DNA of 29,960 nucleotides from Allorhizocola sp044869915 (GTDB lineage Bacteria > Actinomycetota > Actinomycetes > Mycobacteriales > Micromonosporaceae): positions 1-29,960 of the forward strand of contig JBIOYB010000549.1 in NCBI GenBank assembly GCA_044869915.1, read 5' to 3'. The notes below the pieces were generated by a model that ran no database searches, was not told the origin of the DNA, and saw nothing but the letters and a program-made list of their open reading frames with translations. Position numbers and translations under genes: made by a program. Positions 17,687 through 23,602 of the stretch are shown in pieces. Position 1 is the first letter of the stretch; every line of letters starts with the position of its first letter.

Positions 17687-19170
17687 CGCTGCTGCCCCTC
17701 GTCCAGCAGCTCAAACATGCCCACCGGACCGATCAGCAGATCCGGGCCGGCGAACTCGGTGTCCACCAGCCGGGCACCGTCCGACACGGCTTGCAGGCTC
17801 GGGAGCAATTGCGTCAGACCCGCATCGGGCGGCTGAGCCTCGTCTTCCACGTCGCTGTCGGCCACCCAGATCCACAGGCCAGCCGACCACAGGGCGTCGA
17901 TGAGGCGGGAGGACGGATCCGTGGCACGGGCGGCATCGAGCAAAGCGGACAGCCGGACGGGCGTGACCGCGGCGGGCGAGAGCAGCTTGTAGAGCGCCTC
18001 GGACAGCTCGCGCGGAAGGTTCGCGTCGTCGATGTCGATCAGCTCGCCCACCTCGTCGAAGGTCGGTGCCGGCCGCTCCCACGTCGCGGGCGGGCGCAGC
18101 AGCTGCGCGGCGAGCCCGTCGACGGACCACTGCGGCGGCAGGCGCACCCCGCCGATCGCGCCGAACAGCACGGCGGAACACTCCTCGACGATGGCCGCCG
18201 GTGCGCCAAGCACGGCGGGCAGGACACCGTCGGCCAGGTCGACGGTCATGCTGCGCCGGCGCGGCTGGAGGCGCTGGGCCTGTTGGGCGGCAAGGAACGT
18301 GGGGATCGCCAGCTGCAGGTGGCGCTCGAGGCGCAGCCACACGTCCTGCGCCCGGCGCACTTCCGAGACGATCGCCCGGCAGTTGGGCGCGGCGTCCTCC
18401 TCACCGCCGGCCCGCTGCGCGAGCGCCAGCAGCTGCCGGTCCATCTCGAGCTGCTCGGCCAGCTGGTTGAGGGTGCCGGTCAGCCAGCCGGGCATCTCGC
18501 CCGCCCAGTCGACGCTTCGCACATCCCGGCGGGTGTCCTCGAGCTTGTCGCGCAGACTCGCCGCTAGGGCCTCGGCCGTGCGGCGGGCGTCGACCGCGGT
18601 CCCACGGGCACGGTCGAACTCACCTGCACGCATCTGCCGCTCGACGATCAGCTTCAGGGCCATCGCACGGTCCGCGAGATTGGTGTCCAGCGCTTGCAGG
18701 TACAGCAAAATAGCCTCATCGGTCGCCGCGACGGCCGCACCGTCCTCGGCCTCGGTCAGCCGCAGCAGCCGGAACTTGAACGACCGTTGACCTGCCCAGT
18801 CCTCGCCATCGCGAGCAAGATCGACCCACTGGGCGACATGGCGCCGCCCATCGTTCAACAATGTAGACAAAGTCAGCTTGGCGACCTTTGCCCAGGGGCG
18901 GGCGGGATCGTCGGGAGACATCCGCCGCGCCAGATCCGTCACATGATCGATAATGCGGGACGGGCTGACCGACCCCTCGATCGAGGCCTGGTTGGCCACC
19001 ACAAAATCGATCGTGCGCAGGGCGAGCTGGCCAAGGTCATATCGCTCGTGATCCAGCTCCGCGCGCGGGGCCGCCCTCTCCAGCAATTGAAACACCGGCG
19101 AGACCAACTGCAGCGTCTTCCACCGGCGCTCCACGTCATCGCCGGCAAGGTCCGCAGCCTCCACCCCCAC
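17683..19170 (-). CDS. Kleisin-like subunit of SMC complex (MukF/MksF/JetA-like)
   Basis: 495 residues from GTG 19170; GTG 19164 is an equal alternative and neither has a strong Shine-Dalgarno. The N-terminal part (about 10-130) looks like a winged-helix domain with WKTLQLVSPVFQLLERA. The middle (about 160-290) is helical, with LDTNLADRAMALKLIVERQMRAGEFDRA and a long helix ending in RRDVRSVDWAGEMPGWL. This pattern recalls the helical neck-binding region of MukF/MksF. The C-terminal part is another small alpha/beta domain. Kleisins bridge the two heads of an SMC dimer and recruit the KITE subunit. It is the first gene of the trio and starts only 42 bp after the ECF sigma factor stop, so both may lie on one transcript. 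Confidence 0.65.
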   Translation of the reverse strand: MGVEAADLAGDDVERRWKTLQLVSPVFQLLERAAPRAELDHERYDLGQLALRTIDFVVANQASIEGSVSPSRIIDHVTDLARRMSPDDPARPWAKVAKLTLSTLLNDGRRHVAQWVDLARDGEDWAGQRSFKFRLLRLTEAEDGAAVAATDEAILLYLQALDTNLADRAMALKLIVERQMRAGEFDRARGTAVDARRTAEALAASLRDKLEDTRRDVRSVDWAGEMPGWLTGTLNQLAEQLEMDRQLLALAQRAGGEEDAAPNCRAIVSEVRRAQDVWLRLERHLQLAIPTFLAAQQAQRLQPRRRSMTVDLADGVLPAVLGAPAAIVEECSAVLFGAIGGVRLPPQWSVDGLAAQLLRPPATWERPAPTFDEVGELIDIDDANLPRELSEALYKLLSPAAVTPVRLSALLDAARATDPSSRLIDALWSAGLWIWVADSDVEDEAQPPDAGLTQLLPSLQAVSDGARLVDTEFAGPDLLIGPVGMFELLDEGQQR

Positions 19171-19212
19171 GCCGCCATTGAAGCATCAGCTCTGTCGCCG
19201 TGACCATCCCGT

Positions 19213-19956
19213 TCACCGTCGAGCGACCGCCATCACGTCAGGTGCCACAGTCGCGAACGGCTCGGCGAGCCGCGGATTGGCGATCGCTGCCGTCTGCCCG
19301 CTGCGGCCGGAGAGGACGACGGCACTGGTGAGCACGTTGATGAGGCGCGCCATGTCGCCTGCTCGGGCGGCGTCGAGGAACGCTTCCAGCAGGCCATCTC
19401 GTTGCACGGGATCGACCGGGTTGTGCCGTCGTTCGGCCAGGTGCTTGCGCGCCCGGCACACCACCTGCCGAGCGTTGGCTTCGCTGAGCTCGAGCAATTC
19501 GGCGATGTCGCGGAACGGATAGTCGAAAGCCTCGCGGAGCACGTAAACGGCGCGTTCGACCGGGGACAGCCGTTCAATCAAGAGGTGGACCGCGAGCTCG
19601 AGTTCCTCGCCGCGTTCTGCCCCCAGCGCCGGATCGGCGGCCGCGAAGTCGCGCTCCGGTAGCCCCGTGCCGACGCTGACCTCGCGACGGGCGCGGGCCG
19701 AGGTCGCCGCGTTGAGGGCGACCCGCGTCGTGACGGTCACGAGAAACGCGACCCGATCGCGCACCTGTGCCCGGTCCGCTCCTTGCCAGCGGATCCACAC
19801 GTCCTGGACCACGTCCTCGGCGTCGGCGGCACCGCCGAGCATCTGGTAGGCGATCCCGAACAGCCGAGAACGGACGCGCTCGAAGTCAGCCGCCGCCTCA
19901 GCCCGCTCGGCCACGGGTGGATCGGTCATCACGACGTCGAATTTCGACAATTGCAT
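19213..19956 (-). CDS. ECF sigma factor with shortened C-terminal extension (ECF41/SigJ-like)
   Basis: 247 residues from ATG 19956, placed 9 nt after GAGAGGG; an ATG at 19965 is too close to that site. Sigma-2 is visible as SRLFGIAYQMLGGAADAEDVVQDVWIRW (residues about 28-55), sigma-4 as LIERLSPVERAVYVLREAFDYPFRDIAELL with the helix EANARQVVCRARKHL. After RRHNPVDPVQRDGLLEAFLDAARAGDM the protein should continue into a SnoaL-like domain of about 100 residues as in ECF41 factors. Here only about 45 residues remain, without the DGGG motif. In ECF41 that domain controls sigma activity, so this protein may be deregulated or inactive. The same-strand SMC operon begins 42 bp downstream. Confidence 0.85.
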   Translation of the reverse strand: MQLSKFDVVMTDPPVAERAEAAADFERVRSRLFGIAYQMLGGAADAEDVVQDVWIRWQGADRAQVRDRVAFLVTVTTRVALNAATSARARREVSVGTGLPERDFAAADPALGAERGEELELAVHLLIERLSPVERAVYVLREAFDYPFRDIAELLELSEANARQVVCRARKHLAERRHNPVDPVQRDGLLEAFLDAARAGDMARLINVLTSAVVLSGRSGQTAAIANPRLAEPFATVAPDVMAVARR

Positions 19957-20073
19957 GGAGATCATCCCTCTCGCGGTGGTCTGGACCGCTGGGACCGGCT
20001 CCTCGTTCTCCCGGCCCCGACTCGGTGACATGACCACCGTCGTCCGGCTCGGGTACTGGTCGCGCCCGTGGAA

Positions 20074-20113
20074 GGCCCGGGTGCCTCCCCGGGGGAGTGG
20101 GCCCGGGGGCACC
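20074..20113. repeat. Very GC-rich nested stem-loop upstream of the ECF sigma gene
   Basis: GGTGCC (20080-20085) pairs with GGCACC (20108-20113), and the palindrome TCCCCGGGGGA lies between them, next to two copies of GCCCGGG. It lies between the sigma factor and the regulator relic. It could terminate transcription coming from upstream or be a structured leader. A TGTCAC word on the minus strand (20025-20030) resembles the -35 element of ECF41 promoters, but no matching CGTC -10 was found. Confidence 0.4.
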
Positions 20114-20189
20114 GGCCGGTGTGTCGGGCACCTGAGCGCTCGCACATGACGAGGTCGCACGTGATCTGGATGAGGGCGCCGCCGAAGCA

Positions 20190-20389
20190 CACCGGGTGAA
20201 GAGCGGAGAACTCCAGGTCCTTCTCCGACGCCCCACCCGCGGCCCGCACGACCGCCAGTTCGCAGGCCGACTCCGCGGCGTGGTCCAGCAGCGCCGACTT
20301 GCCCACGCCCGCCTCGCCGCGCACCACGAGCACGGCGCCGCGCCCGCCCCACGCCGGCCGATCAGGCCGCGATAGGCGACCCCTGACAC
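20190..20389 (-). pseudogene. Fragment of a LuxR-family (LAL) regulator ATPase domain
   Basis: From GTG 20389 the frame reads VAYRGLIGRR, the usual opening of large AAA-LuxR (LAL) regulators. In another frame it then gives RGAVLVVRGEAGVGKSALLDHA, the Walker A P-loop (K codon near 20290), and EKDLEFSALHPVC. About 15-20 residues between them are lost together with a frameshift, and beyond about 20190 the homology stops. More than 90 percent of a normal LAL protein (about 900 residues) is absent, including the HTH, so this is a relic. Confidence 0.75.
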
Positions 20390-20393
20390 GGCC

Positions 20394-20429
20394 CAATCCG
20401 CGTCCGAGTCGAGGCGGCGCGGCGGATTG
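20394..20429 (-). terminator. Inverted repeat after the esterase gene, probable terminator
   Basis: CAATCCGC (20394-20401) and GCGGATTG (20422-20429) form a perfect 8-bp stem with a 20-bp GC-rich loop. It begins 16 bp past the esterase stop codon on the minus strand. No U-tract follows, which is common for actinomycete terminators. Confidence 0.5.
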
Positions 20430-20445
20430 ACGTCCTACAACAAAC

Positions 20446-21471
20446 TCAGCGATGCCGCTTGGTCAGCCCCAAGAACCCGAGGGCGTACAGCTCGATGTCC
20501 GGTTCGCTAAAGGCGATGCCGTGCGCGCCACCGTCCACACTGTACGATTCCAGAACAATCCGCCCGGATCGGTCCGAGTGACGGCTGCGGGTCCAGGTCG
20601 GCTGCGGCCGGCCGGTGTCGGACAGCCGGGCTTGCAGGACGTTGGCCCACTGCTTGATCTCCTCGCCGAAGTTGGTGTAGGAGATCACCTCATCGGCCGT
20701 GCCATGCCAGACCTGCACCCGCGGGCGGGGCCCGGTGTATCCGGGGTAGGCCGCGCGGACGAAGTCGCCCCACCGCTCGGGGGTGCGGATGGTCCCCCCG
20801 TTTTCGCAGTTGGGGTTGAAGCCGCCACCGTCGGCGGTGTAGCAGCCCACCGGCGAACCCGCCATCACCGAGCCGGCGGCGAAGACATCCGGATACGCGG
20901 CCAGCAGCACGTTGACCATCTCCGCGCCGGAGGAGAACCCGACGGCGAACGTGCGCCGGCGGTCAGTGTGGAAGTGCTGCCGCACGTAACGCACCATCGA
21001 CACGATCCCGACCGGATCGCTGCCGCCGTCACGGCGCAGCGCCTGGGGCGAGGTCACGTCGAAGCAACCGTCTGCGCGGCCGGCCGTGGGGTAGACGACG
21101 ATGAAGCCGTACCGGTCGGCGAGCGAGGCGTAGTCGGTGATCTCGAACATGATCGGACCGGTGCCGGTGCAGTAGTGCAGGACGGTCAGGACCGCGGGCC
21201 GGTGACCGATCCGTGGCGGCACGTAGAGGTGCATCCCGACGCCGGTGGGGTTCGGCCCGAAGTCCGTCACCTGCCGAAGCTGACCGGCCGGCGGCGCCGG
21301 CACCGGCGGCTGGCCTGTGCCACCGCCCGCCGGTGCGGTAGCCGCAGAGCCGAATGCGGGCACGGGCGCGACCACCATGGCCAGAGCGAGCGCCGCGACC
21401 GCGCCGGCCGTGCGCGCCGTGCGCCGCATGTGGTGGCCGGTCACCGCGTGGCGAAGCCGGATCGACGTCAT
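20446..21471 (-). CDS. Secreted esterase, PHB-depolymerase / CE1-like
   Basis: 341 residues with a Shine-Dalgarno GAGGGGG 6-7 nt before ATG 21471. A signal peptide follows a basic stretch (RRTARTAGAVAALALAMVVAPVPAFG), then a Pro/Gly linker. The alpha/beta-hydrolase body has YVPPRI, the nucleophile elbow GFSSG (about residue 168) in the context AEMVNVLLAAYPDVFAAG typical of the extracellular PHB depolymerase / feruloyl-acetylxylan esterase family, the acid in WHGTADEV (about 271) and the His in DGGAHG (about 321). The Cys pairs (YCTGTG, GCFDV, GCYTA, NPNCENG) suggest disulfides. It probably cleaves ester bonds in plant polysaccharides or polyesters outside the cell. A single-gene unit is suggested by its own promoter and downstream hairpin. 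Confidence 0.88.
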   Translation of the reverse strand: MTSIRLRHAVTGHHMRRTARTAGAVAALALAMVVAPVPAFGSAATAPAGGGTGQPPVPAPPAGQLRQVTDFGPNPTGVGMHLYVPPRIGHRPAVLTVLHYCTGTGPIMFEITDYASLADRYGFIVVYPTAGRADGCFDVTSPQALRRDGGSDPVGIVSMVRYVRQHFHTDRRRTFAVGFSSGAEMVNVLLAAYPDVFAAGSVMAGSPVGCYTADGGGFNPNCENGGTIRTPERWGDFVRAAYPGYTGPRPRVQVWHGTADEVISYTNFGEEIKQWANVLQARLSDTGRPQPTWTRSRHSDRSGRIVLESYSVDGGAHGIAFSEPDIELYALGFLGLTKRHR

Positions 21472-21531
21472 ACCGTACCCCCTCGCACAGGCGCGATGCG
21501 ATTCACTGATCTAAATGCATTGAACGCCTGA

Positions 21532-21561
21532 ACCGTAAGGCCGTTCCATCTACCGGGTCAA
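21532..21561 (-). promoter_or_regulatory. Housekeeping-type promoter of the esterase gene
   Basis: On the minus strand TTGACC (21556-21561) and TACGGT (21532-21537) are separated by 18 bp, a good match to the vegetative actinomycete consensus TTGAC(A/R) and TAnnnT. The predicted transcription start lies about 55 nt before ATG 21471. Confidence 0.6.
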
Positions 21562-21596
21562 GGCCGCGTCCACGGCCGCACCACACCGGCTCGCCT

Positions 21597-21794
21597 TTAG
21601 CGCCTTCGTTCATAGAGGCGGTCGGCGTAGCGGACGCCGCCGAGGAGCATCCCCGATCCGAGCCAGCAGGCGGCTCCCGCGATGATTCCTGCGGGCTGCT
21701 CCATGAACCACGCGAGCAGGCCGCCGGTCAGCAGCAACAGGATCGCGTCGAAGACCATGATGCTGCGCAGTACCAAGAGCGTCTGGACCCGCAT
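21597..21794 (-). CDS. Small membrane protein, two TM segments
   Basis: 65 residues from ATG 21794. Two hydrophobic helices (MVFDAILLLLTGGLLAWFM and GIIAGAACWLGSGMLLGGV) are followed by a basic tail RYADRLYERRR, so the C-terminus probably faces the cytoplasm. The frame is open further upstream, but the extra residues are not hydrophobic or conserved-looking. It lacks a clear Shine-Dalgarno. The function is unknown. Confidence 0.6.
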   Translation of the reverse strand: MRVQTLLVLRSIMVFDAILLLLTGGLLAWFMEQPAGIIAGAACWLGSGMLLGGVRYADRLYERRR

Positions 21795-21946
21795 CTTGCC
21801 AGGATACTTGTCAGCCGGGCACGCGCACCCGTGAAGTGTGCGTGCCCGGCACCAAGGTCGGGTCGTCCACAACCGTAGTCATCAGCACCGACAAATCGCA
21901 TCGGAGAGTTGCGCCCGCCCATGCGACGGACACCACCGGCGGCGGT

Positions 21947-22666
21947 TCAGCAGTAGTTGAAGATCGTGTCGTGAACGTAAATGGCGTCGATGTCATCGTT
22001 TCGAGTCTTGAACGGAGCCCATTGCCAGTAGTCGCCCACGTAGCCAAGAGCGACATGCTCTTCCATGCATGACTGGGCCGCCTGACCGTCCGGATACTCT
22101 GAGACCTTAAGCAGACAACCGGTCTCGTTACGAATCGACGTGGTCATGTTGGCGAAGTTCCAGTCGGCGAGGTTCGTCCAGTAGTTCGCATCGTTGAACT
22201 GCAGAACGCGTCCGGACACGCCCTCATTGAAGTTGATGTGTTCGTACAGTTTCACCCATCTGTTGCGGCCCAGCCAACCCCCACACCACAACTGCACTCC
22301 GTATTGCCCGCCGGTCGCAGTCTCGGCAAATATGTCCTCAGCCAGGTTCATCTCAGTTTCAGTTGCGTAGCATCGTGTGGTCGTATGGTTTACCACAGCG
22401 CAGGCTGTCATTTCTCCCCAGCCCTTGGACAGATCGACACGTCTGCCCGTGTCCGACGTCTTGCTCATGACGATGCCCTGTTTGCGGTCCGTCCCGATGG
22501 GTGGCGAGGTGTTGTCCGATTGTGCTGCCACAGAGGAAAGTCCGAAATGCGCTTGGCCGATTTCGTGCGCTGACGCCGATGTGCCTGCGGTGATGTGAAT
22601 GGTGGTGGCCGTGACTCCGACCAGAACTGAAACAAAGATCCTCTTGCGTAGGCGTTGGCTCTTCAA
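21947..22666 (-). CDS. Secreted protein with peptidase inhibitor I36 / crystallin-like domain, TTG start
   Basis: 239 residues. TTG 22666 is chosen because GGAGG lies 6-7 nt before it and the resulting protein begins with a signal peptide (KSQRLRKRIFVSVLVGVTATTIHITAGTSASA). An open frame continues upstream only by running into the preceding gene. The C-terminal half has W-V-K-L-Y-E-H-I-N-F-N followed by GRVLQFNDANYWTNLADWNFANMTTSI and NETGCLL, the pattern of the small I36 (SMPI-like) inhibitor or beta/gamma-crystallin fold seen in Streptomyces secreted proteins. An N-terminal extension of about 100 residues is unlike standard I36 proteins. It follows a related secreted-protein gene after 113 bp and may share its promoter. 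Confidence 0.78.
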   Translation of the reverse strand: MKSQRLRKRIFVSVLVGVTATTIHITAGTSASAHEIGQAHFGLSSVAAQSDNTSPPIGTDRKQGIVMSKTSDTGRRVDLSKGWGEMTACAVVNHTTTRCYATETEMNLAEDIFAETATGGQYGVQLWCGGWLGRNRWVKLYEHINFNEGVSGRVLQFNDANYWTNLADWNFANMTTSIRNETGCLLKVSEYPDGQAAQSCMEEHVALGYVGDYWQWAPFKTRNDDIDAIYVHDTIFNYC

Positions 22667-22779
22667 GGGATTCCTCCGTTTTCGTTCGCTTGCTGCCCGA
22701 GATTTGGCTGGTCGTTCCGTGATGCGCCGATCAGGACGATCGCTTGGCGGTGGGGGTGGCTCCTGCTCGGTCCGGCAGC

Positions 22780-23316
22780 TCAGCACACCGTGAGAAACCA
22801 GTACGGGGTCCAGTCCTTCTCCCCCTCTTCGTGGGAGGTGGTCGTCCACAGTTGGTTCCAGTTCTGGTCGTAGAACCTGGCGGTCGTGCCCTGTCCATTG
22901 ACGACGGTCTGGTTGTTGCGGTACGGCCCGGTTCCCCACCAGTTCGACAAGCTCCAGCTCTGGCATTTGTTGAACGAGAACGTGGTACCTCGTACAACCA
23001 TGCAAAGCCATCCGTAGGTGCAGATCAAACTTGTGGTGGAGAAGTTCGCGCCCTTGGTCTCCGAGTACAGCGGATCGAAGGTCACGGTGAGGCCGTCATA
23101 CCTGAGTTCCGTGGCGGAAACCTGCCGCCCGCCCGGTAGTGCGGCGAGGATGCCGTCGACCCGCTGCTGCAGGCTCACGGCCTGGGCAACGGTAAGTCCG
23201 GATGCGAGAGCCTCCGCACGAAAGTTTGGCTGCACGGGTTTGGCGGACGCCGCGGTTGTCGAGCCTGTGAGCACGGCGGTCGCCGCGATGAGCGTCACCA
23301 CCAGCTTCCTGATCAT
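22780..23316 (-). CDS. Small secreted protein, I36-like
   Basis: 178 residues from ATG 23316, with GGAGGAA 4-5 nt upstream. It has a clean signal peptide (IRKLVVTLIAATAVLTGSTTAASA). An N-terminal helix (LTVAQAVSLQQRVDGILAALPGGRQVS) is followed by a domain with CTYGWLCMVVRGTTFSFNKCQSWSLSNWWGTGPYRNNQT, ARFYD and WTPYWFLTVC. The C-x-(4)-LC start, the LS.W core and the NNQT motif match small secreted I36-type proteins. The N-terminal part resembles a propeptide, so processing is possible. The SARP-operator-like repeat and a hairpin lie upstream. Confidence 0.8.
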   Translation of the reverse strand: MIRKLVVTLIAATAVLTGSTTAASAKPVQPNFRAEALASGLTVAQAVSLQQRVDGILAALPGGRQVSATELRYDGLTVTFDPLYSETKGANFSTTSLICTYGWLCMVVRGTTFSFNKCQSWSLSNWWGTGPYRNNQTVVNGQGTTARFYDQNWNQLWTTTSHEEGEKDWTPYWFLTVC

Positions 23317-23377
23317 GTTTCCTCCACTCTTAATGGCTTGACCGCAACGGAGAACCGCTGCCGGCCTTGCGGCACTG

Positions 23378-23416
23378 TTCACCAATTCGATGGGATATCG
23401 AATCGCCGTTGGTGAA
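23378..23416. repeat. Nested inverted repeat in the leader of the I36-like gene
   Basis: TTCACCAA (23378-23385) pairs with TTGGTGAA (23409-23416), and ATTCGAT (23385-23391) pairs with ATCGAAT (23397-23403) across a 5-bp loop. The outer arms are offset by a 5-nt bulge on one side. The element lies about 60-100 nt before the start codon and downstream of the proposed promoter, so it would be transcribed. It could be an operator or an mRNA hairpin. Confidence 0.55.
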
Positions 23417-23469
23417 GTGCGGCGAGCCTTCTCCAGCCGTCCACATCGGTCGGGGGCTGCCTGCTCACG

Positions 23470-23518
23470 ACGTTAGAGATCACCCGCATCCGTGGCGCAT
23501 CCGTGGCGCATCGGTGGC
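23470..23518 (-). promoter_or_regulatory. SARP-operator-like direct repeats with a -10 element
   Basis: Three direct units with exact 11-bp period: GCATCCGTGGC at 23486-23496 and 23497-23507, then GCATCGGTGGC at 23508-23518, with a weaker fourth at 23519-23530. On the minus strand, 10 bp after the last unit, is TAACGT (23470-23475), a plausible -10. SARP proteins bind direct repeats spaced by 11 bp just upstream of a -10 lacking a good -35. The AfsR-type gene ends 85 bp away on the same strand. Confidence 0.6.
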
Positions 23519-23602
23519 GGATGACGGTGGGTGTGGCGGTGACAGATCCAGCGCCCGATGGCCCTGATCTGTGAGCGGCAGGATGGGCTGATCGGTCTTT
23601 GG

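Noticed and set aside
22667..23011. N-terminal extension of the I36-like protein to 23011
   Set aside because: It lies on top of the neighbouring secreted-protein gene in another frame and would put the signal peptide in the middle of the protein.
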